Counted from the stretch's first letter, positions 1 through 8,817 are shown. The stretch: DNA of 36,193 nucleotides from Shewanella sp. OPT22 (GCF_004168585.1 NZ_PGVH01000012.1:1-36193); one strand, 5' to 3'. Made by a program: numbers and translations. Notes: a model not told the origin generated them from the sequence alone.

Positions 1-3
1 AAA

Positions 4-36
4 AAAATCCGATACCAATTACTGATATCGGATTTT
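4..36. terminator. Strong inverted repeat, probable bidirectional terminator
   Basis: Perfect 11-bp arms (4-14 and 26-36) enclose an 11-base loop. The plus strand ends in four T and the minus strand in a run of at least seven T, so it could stop transcription in either direction. No minus-strand gene lies immediately to its right, so it most likely terminates a gene off the left edge of the window. Confidence 0.55.
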
Positions 37-49
37 GAAGCCTTTATAA

Positions 50-115
50 GATCGGTCAACCGATCAACTAATTTTTCTTAACTGATCGGCATTACGCTAA
101 AAGCGGCCTTTTTTT
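50..115 (+). promoter_or_regulatory. Leader with overlapping palindromes and a T-run
   Basis: Positions 50-65 form GATCGGT-ca-ACCGATC. Its right half (CCGATCA, 60-66) can pair instead with TGATCGG at 83-89. A small stem CGCT-aaa-AGCG (95-105), closed by GGC/GCC (88-90/106-108), is followed by seven T (109-115). The alternatives are mutually exclusive. This resembles either a second terminator for an off-window gene or an attenuator ahead of the acyltransferase gene. The pairing is visible; function is inference. Confidence 0.3.
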
Positions 116-166
116 GTAGGTGAAATTTAAACATGTAGTCAGTATGTATTGTCCGGGAGGTAATAA

Positions 167-1273
167 TTGAGAAGTCATCATTCCCGCTATATTCCACAGC
201 TCGATCATCTACGTTTTTTTGCCGCTATGCTCATTGTGGTATTTCATATTTTTAATGGTGAATTTCACCAGCTCTTTCACCGTCTGCATTTTGACGTTGG
301 CGTCACTATGTTTTTTACTTTAAGTGGTTTCCTATTTTTTAATATCGCCATAAATTCACAATACAAAATAATCTATAAAAAGTTTATTTTGAATCGATTC
401 TTAAGAATCTACCCAATGATCATTTTTCTGTTCTTCTTGTTAGTGGTGTTAATTAAAGATTTTACTTTCATTGATTATTTGAACTTATTTAGCCTTAACT
501 TTCCGGGGACAAAAGTCATCTCTTGGGGAGCTGGTGACTGGGGATATCAGTACTTGTCTTTTAATTGGTGGACCATTGGCATTGAATTTGTTTTTTATTT
601 AGTTTTTCCGTTTCTATTTCAGTTTTATAAAGCTAACGGCATAAAGTATTTATGGTCAGTACTGTTTTTGATTATTTTCTTCAGGTTTGGTCTTTTTGAA
701 TTAAAGCTTTCTGAATATGGATTCAAAATGCTTTCTATTAAACTGAATTATTCGGTTGTAGGAAATTTAGATTGCTTCATTGTTGGTATGATTGCAGGTC
801 ACTTCTATCATTTCTGCTTAGCAAAACGTTTAGCTGCAGCGAGAGAGGAACACCCTGTTCGGGTGCAGTTTTGCTTTGTCTGTTATGTAGTGGCCATGTG
901 GACTTTTTTAATAGTCTATTTAGACGGTTTCAGCCAAGTGTTATCTCCGCTTGTTAGTAGTTTGTTATGTGCTGGGTGTATTGTACTTTATATCAGTTCA
1001 TTTTCAGGTGAATCTCGCTACTCTAGAGTCTTAAGCTATTTAGGAACATTGAGTTTTTCAATCTATCTACTGCATTCATTTATCGGTGAATTGGTTTCAC
1101 TCATGCACTTAGACGTGCTAATGCAGCAATATACCCACATACCGCTTGAATATGCGAAAGTAGGTCAGTTTACTCTAATAACTTTGCCGTTAATTATCAT
1201 TATTTCGTCCATTACGTACTCAACGATTGAAAAGCCGTTTTTGCAATTAAGAGTTAACTATTTTAATTGTTAA
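167..1273 (+). CDS. Acyltransferase family 3 membrane protein (OafA/YrhL-like)
   Basis: Integral-membrane acyltransferase of 368 residues with about ten hydrophobic segments. Family hallmarks are visible: an N-terminal LDHLRFFAA with the conserved His of the first membrane segment (VVFH), FFTLSGFLFF, a basic RFLRIYP loop, WWTIGIEFVFYLVFP with its conserved Glu, and a late SIYLLHSF segment. Such proteins transfer acyl groups, often acetyl, to cell-surface polysaccharide or other envelope molecules; the substrate cannot be read here. There is no fused SGNH domain. The TTG start at 167 is chosen because GGGAGGT (155-161) sits 5 bases upstream and no better start fits the hydrophobic N-terminus. 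A symporter gene follows after 71 bases. The AT-rich, non-biased codon use differs from the nearby nupC and deo genes, which fits an accessory gene. Confidence 0.85.
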   Translation: MRSHHSRYIPQLDHLRFFAAMLIVVFHIFNGEFHQLFHRLHFDVGVTMFFTLSGFLFFNIAINSQYKIIYKKFILNRFLRIYPMIIFLFFLLVVLIKDFTFIDYLNLFSLNFPGTKVISWGAGDWGYQYLSFNWWTIGIEFVFYLVFPFLFQFYKANGIKYLWSVLFLIIFFRFGLFELKLSEYGFKMLSIKLNYSVVGNLDCFIVGMIAGHFYHFCLAKRLAAAREEHPVRVQFCFVCYVVAMWTFLIVYLDGFSQVLSPLVSSLLCAGCIVLYISSFSGESRYSRVLSYLGTLSFSIYLLHSFIGELVSLMHLDVLMQQYTHIPLEYAKVGQFTLITLPLIIIISSITYSTIEKPFLQLRVNYFNC

Positions 1274-1344
1274 ATTGAGTCAGCAAATGATCAGCATGAT
1301 TACGTTAGTCTTTGAATCTAATTGGAATTTAATAAGGCAAAGTA

Positions 1345-2721
1345 ATGCTGGACATTGCAATTGTAGTAATTTTCTTTCTTATCAATATCCTGATAGGGGT
1401 ATATAGCGGTAGGAATATCACTAATTTTACTGAGTATTCAGTTTGGAAACGTTCTTTCGGCAGTTTTGCTATTTGTGCTTCCCTAACTGCGTCATTTTTA
1501 GGCGGCGGTTATATCATGGGAAATTCAGCCAAAGCATACTCCATAGGGATGGTCTATGCCTACGGTCTTATTGGTTTTTCATTAAAAGAGCTTCTTGTCG
1601 GTTTATTTATTGCACCCAAAATGAACCAGTACAGCGATTGTCATTCAGTTGGCGATATCATTGGGCGGCATTACGGTGCCAAAGCAAAATTAATGACCGG
1701 AATTTTTTCATTACTCATTTGCATCGGAATATTGGGATCTCAAGTTAGTGCTATTGGCGTACTGTTCAGTTTATTTTTTAAAATACCAATGCATATCGGA
1801 ATTCTCATTGGCTTTGGTATTATTATTTTTTACTCTGCTTTAGGTGGAATGCGAGGAGTCATATATACAGATACCTTTCAATTTTTGATCATCATGATAG
1901 GTATACCTTTAATTTTAGTTTGCGGTGTTTCTTATCTTGGTGGATGGCAACACTTTATTGCCAATGTCCCCTCAGAAAAGCTTAATCCGTTTAAGCATCT
2001 TCATTCTCAGTTGGCCTTTTTTAGTTTATTCATGACGTTTCTTGTTGGCGAAGTTTTAGTTCCTCCTTACGTGCAAAGGCTGTTTATGGCTAAGTCGACC
2101 AAGGAAACTAAAACGGCAACGGTTGTTGCTTCAATATTATCGGTTCCTATTTTTATTATTGCTGGTTTTATTGGGCTTGTTGCACTTCAACTTAATCCTC
2201 ATCTAGCAGCCAATGATAGTATGCCTTATGTCGTTAAATACGCTGTTCCTGTTGGTTTGAAAGGGATAGTTATTGCGGGCTTAATTTCTGTAATTATGTC
2301 GTCTGCATCTAGTTTTTTAAATGCCGGTGCCATTGCTTTCACACACGATGTATTGCCTAGTATTATTGAGTACGATCATTTTAATAAAAAAAGACAACTC
2401 AGAATTGTTCGCTTAGTTTCTGTTTTCCTTGGTATCGGTGCAGTGATAATGGCGATGAGCGTACAGAATATTCTCGATATACTGATTTATAGCTACAGTG
2501 TGTGGGCACCCGTGTTACTCGTTCAGCTTGTTGCGGCGATTTATGGAAAACCGGTGTCCGTGAAAGGCTTTTTTATATGTGCTGGCGTTGGTGTACTATT
2601 TACGGTGGTAACTTCAATACTTGCTACAAGCAATAACTTAATAAGTCCAAATGTTTTAGGTGTTCTTGGCAGTTTAATTACATTTTGGGTATTAAAGTCT
2701 AAGGAAAGAAAAACGTGTTGA
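1345..2721 (+). CDS. Sodium:solute symporter (SSS) family transporter
   Basis: Protein of 458 residues made almost wholly of membrane segments, with the SSS fold signature: N-terminal LINILIGVYSGR, then ASLTASFLGGGYIMG, a YSALGGMRGVIYTDTFQF segment typical of SSS helix 5/6, and a serine-rich VIMSSASSFLNAGA segment at the region that carries the Na2-site residues in this family. It is expected to couple substrate uptake to a sodium gradient across the inner membrane. The substrate is not identifiable from sequence; proline, sugar, sialic-acid and other SSS members share these motifs. ATG at 1345 has AAGG 7 bases upstream. Its stop overlaps the start of the next gene by 7 bases, indicating translational coupling with the TatD-family hydrolase. 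Confidence 0.85.
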   Translation: MLDIAIVVIFFLINILIGVYSGRNITNFTEYSVWKRSFGSFAICASLTASFLGGGYIMGNSAKAYSIGMVYAYGLIGFSLKELLVGLFIAPKMNQYSDCHSVGDIIGRHYGAKAKLMTGIFSLLICIGILGSQVSAIGVLFSLFFKIPMHIGILIGFGIIIFYSALGGMRGVIYTDTFQFLIIMIGIPLILVCGVSYLGGWQHFIANVPSEKLNPFKHLHSQLAFFSLFMTFLVGEVLVPPYVQRLFMAKSTKETKTATVVASILSVPIFIIAGFIGLVALQLNPHLAANDSMPYVVKYAVPVGLKGIVIAGLISVIMSSASSFLNAGAIAFTHDVLPSIIEYDHFNKKRQLRIVRLVSVFLGIGAVIMAMSVQNILDILIYSYSVWAPVLLVQLVAAIYGKPVSVKGFFICAGVGVLFTVVTSILATSNNLISPNVLGVLGSLITFWVLKSKERKTC

Positions 2722-3482
2722 TCGACTCCCATGCTCACATTGACTTCCCTGAATTTGATGTCGATAGAGATGCGCTTTTTGAACAGATGAAACGTAGTGG
2801 TATTTCAAATGTACTTATACCCGGTGTTTCACCTGCTCATTGGCAAAAACAACTCTCTATTGCAAAAAAGTATCAATCTCCTTTCGCATTGGGAATCCAC
2901 CCTTGGTATGTCAATGAAACGTTTGAAAAAGATATAGTCGAATTAAAAAAAATCATCAAACAGCATTTAGACAATGATTCTATGGTCGCAATAGGGGAGT
3001 GCGGCCTTGATAAAATTAAATCTGCTAACTGGGCACAACAAATATCAGCATTTGAAGCTCAACTTCAACTTGCAGCCGAGTATCAAATGCCATTAATTGT
3101 TCATTCAGTAAGAGCGCATGGAGAAGTGTTAACGTTATTAGAGAAATACAAATTGCCTAAAGGAGGTATTGTCCATGGCTTTTATGGCTCGGTTGAAGTT
3201 GCGAAGCAGTATGTAAAACTTGGGTTTAAGCTAGGGATCGGCGGTTTGATACTAAATAGTGATGCAAACAAACTTCATAGAGCGGTTCAAAATCTACCTA
3301 TCAGCTCATTTGTGGTTGAGACAGATTCCCCCTCAATGTTACCAAAAAATAGTGACCAAAGTCGCAATACGCCACTTCTCATTAATGAGATTGTCACAAA
3401 AATAGCGGTTTTACATGCAAAACCAGCCGTTCTCATAAGAGAACAGTTGAGCTCCTCTTTTTCTCAAGTTGTTGACATTTAA
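2715..3482 (+). CDS. yjjV: TatD-family metal-dependent hydrolase (YjjV)
   Basis: TIM-barrel hydrolase of 255 residues, close to E. coli YjjV in length. Metal-binding motifs occur in order: SHAHID (two His), GIHPWYV, GECGLD (Glu), PLIVHS (His), GIVHGFYGS (His) and VVETDSP (Asp). TatD relatives act as metal-dependent DNases or exonucleases; the true substrate of YjjV is less certain. The start is GTG at 2715, inside the end of the symporter gene, with an AAGGAAAG ribosome site at 2701-2708; TTG at 2718 would also serve. In E. coli yjjV also lies just before the deo genes, so this gene is probably part of the old backbone while the two genes upstream joined its transcript later. Confidence 0.85.
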   Translation: MLIDSHAHIDFPEFDVDRDALFEQMKRSGISNVLIPGVSPAHWQKQLSIAKKYQSPFALGIHPWYVNETFEKDIVELKKIIKQHLDNDSMVAIGECGLDKIKSANWAQQISAFEAQLQLAAEYQMPLIVHSVRAHGEVLTLLEKYKLPKGGIVHGFYGSVEVAKQYVKLGFKLGIGGLILNSDANKLHRAVQNLPISSFVVETDSPSMLPKNSDQSRNTPLLINEIVTKIAVLHAKPAVLIREQLSSSFSQVVDI

Positions 3483-3514
3483 GGTTTCGTTGTAAAAATA
3501 GTGGCTATTAACGG

Positions 3515-3600
3515 GTTGCGATGTCGTTAACTTATTGATACTTAATTCCAAAAACTTGATCAAGGCAACGATTTTTCAAAATAGCTCAGGTATAATCTCA
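3515..3600 (+). promoter_or_regulatory. Probable nupC promoter region
   Basis: A perfect TATAAT stands at 3591-3596, without a good -35 match at the usual distance, which suggests an activator-dependent promoter. GTTGCGAT (3515-3522) and, inverted, GGCAACGAT (3564-3572) resemble the GTTGCATT-type octamers bound by the nucleoside repressor CytR. GTTAAC occurs three times between 3526 and 3643. The -10 match is seen directly; the CytR reading is inference from the gene's function and is weak. Confidence 0.35.
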
Positions 3601-3660
3601 CCCCGAAATGGGTTGGTTAACAACAAAATTATAAAACGTTAACAATTAGGGTGATGGTTA

Positions 3661-4923
3661 ATGAATATTCTAATGAGCTTGGTAGGTATCGTTGTTCTAC
3701 TTGGTATAGCATTTTTGCTATCCAACAATAAGAAAGCGATCAACTTCCGTACAGTTGGTGGTGCTTTAGCAATTCAAGCACTGTTCGGTGGTTTCGTACT
3801 TTACGTTCCTTTTGGTAAAGATGTTCTTAAAACAGTTTCTGATGGCGTATCAAGCGTTATTGGTTTCTCTCAAAGTGGTATCAGTTTCCTTTTCGGTGAC
3901 TTGGCAAACTTTAAAGTTGGTTTTATCTTTGCAATCAACGTATTGCCAGTAATCGTATTCTTCTCTTCATTGATTGCTGTTCTATATTACCTAGGCATCA
4001 TGCAGTGGGTTATCCGCATCATTGGTGGTGGTCTACAAAAAGCACTAGGTACTAGCCGTACAGAATCCATGTCAGCAACTGCGAACATTTTCGTAGGTCA
4101 AACTGAAGCACCGTTGATCGTTCGTCCATTCATTGCAACTATGTCTCAGTCTGAGCTATTTGCAATCATGGTTGGTGGTCTTGCTTCAATCGCTGGTTCT
4201 GTTCTAGCTGGTTACGCTCAAATGGGTGTACCGATTGAATATCTAGTTGCCGCTTCATTCATGGCAGCACCAGGTGGTCTATTAATGGCTAAACTGATGC
4301 ACCCTGAAACTGAAGAAGTTAAAGATGACACATCTGATCTTCCTGAAGATCCAGACAAGCCTGCTAACGTGCTAGATGCAGCTGCTGCTGGTGCTTCATC
4401 AGGTATGCATTTAGCACTTAACGTTGGTGCAATGCTTCTAGCATTCGTTGGTCTAATCGCAATGATCAACGGCATCATCGGTGGTATTGGTGGTTTCGTA
4501 GGTGTTGAAGGTCTTAGCCTTGAACTTATCCTAGGTTACTTGTTCATGCCATTAGCATTCTTAATCGGTGTACCTTGGAACGAAGCACTTGTTGCTGGTT
4601 CATTCATCGGTCAAAAGATTGTTGTTAACGAATTTGTTGCTTACCTAAACTTTGCTCCATACATGCTAGACCCAGCAGCTGAAGGCTTCAAAGCTGTAGC
4701 TGAAACTGGTGTTGCTATGACTGGACGTACTAAAGCAATCATCTCGTTTGCACTATGTGGTTTCGCTAACTTATCTTCAATTGCGATTCTACTAGGTGGT
4801 TTAGGTGCTATGGCTCCTAGCCGTCGTCATGACCTAGCTAAGCTTGGTCTACGCGCTGTAATCGCTGGTTCTCTAGCGAACTTAATGAGTGCGACTCTTG
4901 CAGGTCTATTCTTAGCACTGTAA
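3661..4923 (+). CDS. nupC: Concentrative nucleoside transporter, NupC/CNT family
   Basis: Inner-membrane Na+ or H+ nucleoside symporter of 420 residues. It follows the structurally characterised V. cholerae vcCNT closely as I recall that sequence, including [21 protein letters not shown], in which Q147-T148-E149 match the nucleobase-contacting QTE of vc[34 protein letters not shown] and the C-terminal [19 protein letters not shown] (ribose-binding Asn and Ser region) are also present. A hydrophilic acidic loop lies near residues 218-235. AGGGTGA at 3648-3654 gives a good ribosome site. Codon use is strongly biased (GGT, GCT, CTA, GTT), suggesting high expression. It has its own promoter region and terminator and stands directly before ompK and the deo genes, consistent with nucleoside import for their catabolism. 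Confidence 0.93.
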   Translation: MNILMSLVGIVVLLGIAFLLSNNKKAINFRTVGGALAIQALFGGFVLYVPFGKDVLKTVSDGVSSVIGFSQSGISFLFGDLANFKVGFIFAINVLPVIVFFSSLIAVLYYLGIMQWVIRIIGGGLQKALGTSRTESMSATANIFVGQTEAPLIVRPFIATMSQSELFAIMVGGLASIAGSVLAGYAQMGVPIEYLVAASFMAAPGGLLMAKLMHPETEEVKDDTSDLPEDPDKPANVLDAAAAGASSGMHLALNVGAMLLAFVGLIAMINGIIGGIGGFVGVEGLSLELILGYLFMPLAFLIGVPWNEALVAGSFIGQKIVVNEFVAYLNFAPYMLDPAAEGFKAVAETGVAMTGRTKAIISFALCGFANLSSIAILLGGLGAMAPSRRHDLAKLGLRAVIAGSLANLMSATLAGLFLAL

Positions 4924-4931
4924 TGAGATTG

Positions 4932-4959
4932 AGGCAGCGATAGTATCGCTGCCTTTTTT
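4932..4959 (+). terminator. Rho-independent terminator of nupC
   Basis: AGGCAGCGAT (4932-4941), loop AGT, ATCGCTGCCT (4945-4954) and a run of six T (4954-4959) begin 9 bases after the nupC stop codon. Confidence 0.9.
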
Positions 4960-4998
4960 ATAAAGTAAGTAGTTTAAGCCTGTTAACGACCATATTTC

Positions 4999-5091
4999 AT
5001 TGTTTTACTGAGTTAGACCTTAGAACGTCAACAACTAAACCTAAAGCTGAATAGTGGAGCTTTAAAAAGTTGATAACTCAATAAAACAAAT
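4999..5091. repeat. Nested inverted repeat between nupC and ompK
   Basis: Outer arms of 16 bases at 5000-5015 and 5075-5090 pair with one mismatch. Inside lie TCAAC (5028-5032) with GTTGA (5070-5074), and TAAAGCT (5043-5049) with AGCTTTA (5059-5065) around a 9-base loop. It could be a small RNA, a miniature-element remnant or a cruciform regulatory site; no coding frame is seen. It abuts the CRP-like site of ompK. Confidence 0.5.
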
Positions 5092-5093
5092 TT

Positions 5094-5109
5094 GCGATTT
5101 TGTTCACAT
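5094..5109 (+). promoter_or_regulatory. CRP-binding site upstream of ompK
   Basis: TGCGA-ttttgt-TCACA matches the CRP consensus TGTGA-N6-TCACA at nine of ten positions. Its centre is about 135 bases before the ompK start, which leaves room for a promoter with a leader; TATTGT at 5145-5150 is a possible -10. cAMP-CRP control of nucleoside channels is established for Tsx in E. coli; here it is inferred. Confidence 0.6.
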
Positions 5110-5195
5110 TTAAGAATTTAAAGTTTGTATTTTTACGCTAACCTATTGTGCTTCTAGCCAATAAAAGTAAAATGCACACACCATAAAAAAAGACG

Positions 5196-5211
5196 CTGCC
5201 CTCGATGGCAG
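5196..5211 (+). other. Hairpin in the ompK 5' leader
   Basis: CTGCC (5196-5200), loop CTCGAT, GGCAG (5207-5211) lies about 25 bases before the chosen ompK start. It may affect mRNA stability or expose a small-RNA target; nothing further is seen. Confidence 0.3.
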
Positions 5212-5236
5212 GAACCTAAAATAAATGGGGTTGATG

Positions 5237-6097
5237 ATGAAAAATGTTAAAAACTTTGCTTTAGCTGCAACTGCAGTAGCTGCAATCTCTGGTAACGCAT
5301 TTGCTGCTGACCGTACTGACGTACACGCTGGCGATTACAAGTGGATGCAAGCTAACTTAATGTATTCAATTGGTGAAAAGCCAACTTCTAAAGATCAAGC
5401 TGGTGGTGATACTCATAACTACCTAGAACTTGAATTTGGTGGCCGCGCTGGTGTTGTTGATTACTATGGTTACTTAGACGTATTCAACTTAACAAACCGT
5501 AGCTCAAGTGATTCTGATAAGGGTACTGGTTCAAGCAAAATGTTCCTTAAGTTTGCACCTCGTTTCTCTCTAGATGCAATCACTGGTAAAGATTTATCGT
5601 TCGGTCCAGTTAAAGAACTATATTTCTCTACGTTATTAAACATTGGTGGCGGTGCAATCGACACTCAAGCTGGTGGTGCTGGTGATGTAAACCAATCTTT
5701 CTGGGGTTTAGGTGCTGACGTAGAATTGCCTTGGTTAGGCAAAACTGGCATGAACCTTTATGCTAACTATGATATCAATGCTAAAGATTGGAACGGTTAC
5801 CAATTCTCTGCGAACTGGTTCAAGCCTTTCTACTTCTTCGACAATAAGAGCTTCCTTTCTTTCCAAGGCTATGTTGATTACCAATTCGGTGCTAACGACA
5901 AAGGCAACGAATTCGTACCTAAAGTTAGCTCAGGTGGTGCAGGTTTCTTAGGTCTATACTGGCATTCAGATCGTTACTCTTTAGGCTATGGTCTAAAAGG
6001 TTATAAAAACGTTTACACTCTAGAAAATAATGCAGGTATTGTTGGTCTAAGAACAACTGGTATCTCTCATTACTTTGCTGCTACTTACAAGTTCTAA
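5237..6097 (+). CDS. ompK: OmpK, Tsx-family nucleoside-specific outer-membrane channel
   Basis: Outer-membrane beta-barrel of the nucleoside-specific channel (Tsx) family. The N-terminus MKNVKNFALAATAVAAISG ending in NAFA before ADRT is a clear signal peptide. The mature part has DYKWMQANLMYSIGE, YLELEFGGRAGVVDYYGYLDVFNL, KFAPRFSLD, LSFGPVKELYF, NWFKPFYFF, YWHSDRYSLGYGLKGYK and a terminal aromatic HYFAATYKF, all typical of Vibrio OmpK, known as the receptor of phage KVP40. ATG at 5237 is preferred because GGGG (5227-5230) lies 6 bases upstream; in-frame ATGs at 5225 and 5234 are alternatives. Position between nupC and deoC, together with Tsx homology, points to nucleoside passage through the outer membrane. 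Codon use is that of a highly expressed gene. Confidence 0.93.
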   Translation: MKNVKNFALAATAVAAISGNAFAADRTDVHAGDYKWMQANLMYSIGEKPTSKDQAGGDTHNYLELEFGGRAGVVDYYGYLDVFNLTNRSSSDSDKGTGSSKMFLKFAPRFSLDAITGKDLSFGPVKELYFSTLLNIGGGAIDTQAGGAGDVNQSFWGLGADVELPWLGKTGMNLYANYDINAKDWNGYQFSANWFKPFYFFDNKSFLSFQGYVDYQFGANDKGNEFVPKVSSGGAGFLGLYWHSDRYSLGYGLKGYKNVYTLENNAGIVGLRTTGISHYFAATYKF

Positions 6098-6114
6098 TCA
6101 ACTTGTTAGCAGAT

Positions 6115-6143
6115 GGAGCCGCTCATTGCGGCTCCTTTATTTT
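6115..6143 (+). terminator. Rho-independent terminator of ompK
   Basis: GGAGCCGC (6115-6122), loop TCATT, GCGGCTCC (6128-6135), then TTTATTTT. It starts 17 bases after the ompK stop and makes read-through into deoC unlikely. Confidence 0.88.
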
Positions 6144-6223
6144 GTAAACTTGAAAAATATTTAAGTCATTATTCGAATTTAGTTTTATAAAAAATAACTT
6201 CAAATACTGATTTTTTCTTGCGC

Positions 6224-6354
6224 TAAAATGGATTTTTCGCGGAAAAGTGGACAACCTTTCTCTTCAGTTTCCTGAAAAGCGCTCCTCTCTTCCGGTCTTC
6301 AAGGATTCAAGTCGTGGCATTATCGAAAGATAATTTTTTTGAGCTTTTAGCTCA
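6224..6354 (+). other. Hairpins with T-run upstream of deoC: attenuator or small RNA candidate
   Basis: A TAAAAT (6224-6229) that could be a -10 element is followed about 90 bases later by ATTATC-GAAA-GATAAT (6319-6334) and six T (6335-6340), the layout of a weak intrinsic terminator with a GNRA loop. TGAGCT-TTT-AGCTCA (6340-6354) follows at once. The stretch between is pyrimidine-rich and has no plausible reading frame. It could be a roughly 100-base small RNA or a deo leader with premature termination. Confidence 0.3.
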
Positions 6355-6401
6355 TGACATTGAATACTTTATTTAGCATTAACGATTTCATTGTTGATGT
6401 G

Positions 6402-6453
6402 GCAGATCTAGCCAATGGCTAAAACAAATCAAAATTGCCTAATAGGGATCTGC
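6402..6453 (+). promoter_or_regulatory. Structured leader element before deoC
   Basis: GCAGATC (6402-6408) pairs with GATCTGC (6447-6453), and directly inside it TAGCC (6409-6413) pairs with GGCTA (6417-6421), giving two stacking stems. It ends 27 bases before the deoC ribosome site. The rest of the 6144-6491 gap shows no gene, and I found no convincing CRP site there. Confidence 0.35.
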
Positions 6454-6491
6454 TATTCCGATTTCTAATTTTATTTTGTTGGAGAAAGCAA

Positions 6492-7268
6492 ATGACTGAT
6501 TTAAAACAAGCGGCTCAACGCGGCATTTCATTAATGGATCTTACTACGCTTAATGACGACGATACGGATCAAAAAGTAATTGATCTATGCCATAAAGCAT
6601 TGACTCCAGCAGGTAAAACTGCAGCTATCTGTATTTATCCTCGCTTCATTCCTGTTGCACGTAAAACTCTAAAAGCACTAGGTGCTGAAGATGTTCAAAT
6701 CGCTACAGTAACTAACTTCCCGCATGGTAATGACGATATCGAAATCGCAGTAACTGAAACTCGTGCTGCAATTGCATACGGTGCTGATGAAGTTGATGTT
6801 GTTTTCCCTTACCGTGCATTAATGGCCGGTAACGAAGAAGTGGGTTTTGAGCTTGTAAAAGCGTGTAAAGAAGCTTGTGCTGAAGCTGATGTACTTTTAA
6901 AAGTGATCATTGAATCTGGCGTATTGAAAGACCCGGCTCTTATTCGTAAAGCTTCTGAACTATCAATTGATGCAGGTGCTGACTTCATCAAGACTTCAAC
7001 AGGTAAAGTTCCTGTTAATGCAACACTAGAAGCTGCAGAAATCATGATGACTGTAATTAAAGAGAAAAATACCAAAGTAGGTTTCAAGCCAGCTGGTGGC
7101 GTTCGTGATGCTGCTCAAACTGCAGAATTCTTAGGCGTTGCTGAAAAGCTATTAGGTGCTGATTGGGCGACTCCACGCACATTCCGTTTTGGTGCTTCGA
7201 GCTTATTGAATGCTTTGTTGCATACTTTAGAGCTAGCTGAAGCTCCTAAACCGAATCAAGGTTACTAA
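6492..7268 (+). CDS. deoC: Deoxyribose-phosphate aldolase
   Basis: Cytosolic class I aldolase that splits 2-deoxyribose-5-phosphate into glyceraldehyde-3-phosphate and acetaldehyde, the last step of deoxynucleoside breakdown. It has 258 residues against 259 in E. coli. The Schiff-base lysine is K167 in FIKTSTGK, D102 lies in [16 protein letters not shown], and the second lysine K199 lies in [12 protein letters not shown]. The start at 6492 is set by GGAGA (6481-6485) and the family N-terminus MTDLK; an in-frame ATG at 6435 would add 19 residues not found in the family. First gene of deoC-deoA-deoB-deoD. The 217-base gap to deoA leaves room for an internal promoter, so a single transcript is likely but not certain. 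Confidence 0.95.
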   Translation: MTDLKQAAQRGISLMDLTTLNDDDTDQKVIDLCHKALTPAGKTAAICIYPRFIPVARKTLKALGAEDVQIATVTNFPHGNDDIEIAVTETRAAIAYGADEVDVVFPYRALMAGNEEVGFELVKACKEACAEADVLLKVIIESGVLKDPALIRKASELSIDAGADFIKTSTGKVPVNATLEAAEIMMTVIKEKNTKVGFKPAGGVRDAAQTAEFLGVAEKLLGADWATPRTFRFGASSLLNALLHTLELAEAPKPNQGY

Positions 7269-7485
7269 TAGTCGACTCTTGGGATATGAAATGATTGATT
7301 GATCAAATTATTGAACATCCCTATCCAGAGTTCAGATTTATAACAAGAAAAGTGTGATCAAACTCCCTTTGGTCACCGCAAAACTTCGTTAATATGTACG
7401 TAAAATTACTACAGTTTTGTTTTTAAATCTTGCAAAGGTGTAAGCCGAGATGATGAATTCTCGGTTACATTCTGGAGGCTACACC

Positions 7486-8817
7486 ATGTTTCTTGCTCAA
7501 GAAATCATTCGTAAAAAGCGTAACGGTCAAGCGCTATCTAAAGAAGAAATCCAATTTTTTGTTGATGGTATTACCAACAATAATGTTTCAGAAGGTCAAA
7601 TCGCCGCTTTTGGTATGGCAGTGTATTTTAATGACATGAACATGGATGAGCGCGTTGCCATTACGACAGCGATGCGTGACTCAGGTATGGTATTAAATTG
7701 GGATTCAATGAATTTTGATGGCCCTGTAGTTGATAAGCACAGCACGGGTGGTGTTGGTGACGTTATCAGCTTGATGCTTGGCCCAATGGCTGCAGCTTGT
7801 GGCGGTTATGTGCCAATGATTTCTGGGCGTGGTTTAGGCCATACAGGTGGTACATTAGATAAGTTTGACGCAATTCCAGGGTATCAAACTGAGCCAGATA
7901 GTGACTTATTCCGTAAAGTGGTTAAAGAAGCGGGTGTGGCAATTATTGGTCAAACTGGTGATTTAGTGCCAGCGGATAAGCGCTTCTATTCAATCCGTGA
8001 CAACACTGCAACTGTTGAATCAATTTCGTTGATTACCGCATCCATTCTTTCTAAGAAATTAGCGTGTGGTCTTGATGCATTAGCGATGGACGTAAAAGTC
8101 GGTAGTGGTGCATTCATGCCAACTTATGAAGCATCTGAAGAGCTAGCTCGTAGTATTACAGCCGTTGCAAATGGTGCTGGTACTAAAACTACAGCATTAC
8201 TTACTGACATGAACCAAGTTTTGGCATCGTGTGCTGGTAATGCTGTTGAAGTCAGAGAAGCGGTTGATTTCTTGACTGGTAAATATCGTAACCCTCGCCT
8301 TTATGAAGTGACTATGGGGCTATGTCAAGAAATGTTGATGCTTGGTGGTATTGCTGCAAATGAAACCGAAGCTAGAAATAAACTGAACACAGTACTCGAT
8401 AACGGCCGTGCAGCTGAATTATTTGGTAAGATGGTATCAGGTCTTGGTGGCCCAACTGATTTTGTTGAAGCTTACGACAAGTATTTACCGGAAGCTTCTA
8501 TTGTTCGACCTGTATTTGCTGACAAAACAGGTTTTGCACACAGTATGGATACGCGTGAACTGGGTCTTGCTGTTGTTACATTAGGTGGCGGTCGTCGTAA
8601 GCCTGGTGATGCACTTGATTACAGTGTGGGTTTAACTAACGTTTGTGCGTTAGGTGATGAAATTAATACTGACAAGCCACTTGCTGTGGTGCATGCTCAG
8701 TCAGAAGCTGCATTTGAAGAAGCGGCTGCAGCAGTGAAAGGCGCAATTCAATTAAGCGATACTCAGCCTGAGAAACAAGTTGAGATTTATAAAGCGATTC
8801 GCGCTGAAGATCTGTAA
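7486..8817 (+). CDS. deoA: Thymidine phosphorylase
   Basis: Reversible phosphorolysis of thymidine and deoxyuridine to base and 2-deoxyribose-1-phosphate, in the cytosol. The 443 residues match E. coli DeoA (440) in length. The phosphate-binding [10 protein letters not shown], the glycine-rich [36 protein letters not shown] and the C-terminal [16 protein letters not shown] are all intact. The start at 7486 has GGAGG (7474-7478) 7 bases upstream and gives the family N-terminus [12 protein letters not shown]; an in-frame ATG at 7450 is less likely. The gap before it (7269-7485) contains no gene and only partial CRP-like half-sites (GTGTGATCAA near 7353). deoB starts 10 bases after its stop. Confidence 0.95.
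   Translation: MFLAQEIIRKKRNGQALSKEEIQFFVDGITNNNVSEGQIAAFGMAVYFNDMNMDERVAITTAMRDSGMVLNWDSMNFDGPVVDKHSTGGVGDVISLMLGPMAAACGGYVPMISGRGLGHTGGTLDKFDAIPGYQTEPDSDLFRKVVKEAGVAIIGQTGDLVPADKRFYSIRDNTATVESISLITASILSKKLACGLDALAMDVKVGSGAFMPTYEASEELARSITAVANGAGTKTTALLTDMNQVLASCAGNAVEVREAVDFLTGKYRNPRLYEVTMGLCQEMLMLGGIAANETEARNKLNTVLDNGRAAELFGKMVSGLGGPTDFVEAYDKYLPEASIVRPVFADKTGFAHSMDTRELGLAVVTLGGGRRKPGDALDYSVGLTNVCALGDEINTDKPLAVVHAQSEAAFEEAAAAVKGAIQLSDTQPEKQVEIYKAIRAEDL

Noticed and set aside
167-3482. Mobile element carrying the acyltransferase and symporter genes
   Set aside because: No transposase, integrase, target duplication or tRNA boundary was seen; acquisition is only suggested by composition and context.
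6435-6491. Upstream in-frame extension of deoC
   Set aside because: It adds [19 protein letters not shown], not found in the DeoC family, and the ribosome site GGAGA lies after it, at the 6492 start.
7350-7385. Possible CRP site before deoA (GTGTGATC ... GGTCACC)
   Set aside because: The half-sites are too far apart for the TGTGA-N6-TCACA spacing.
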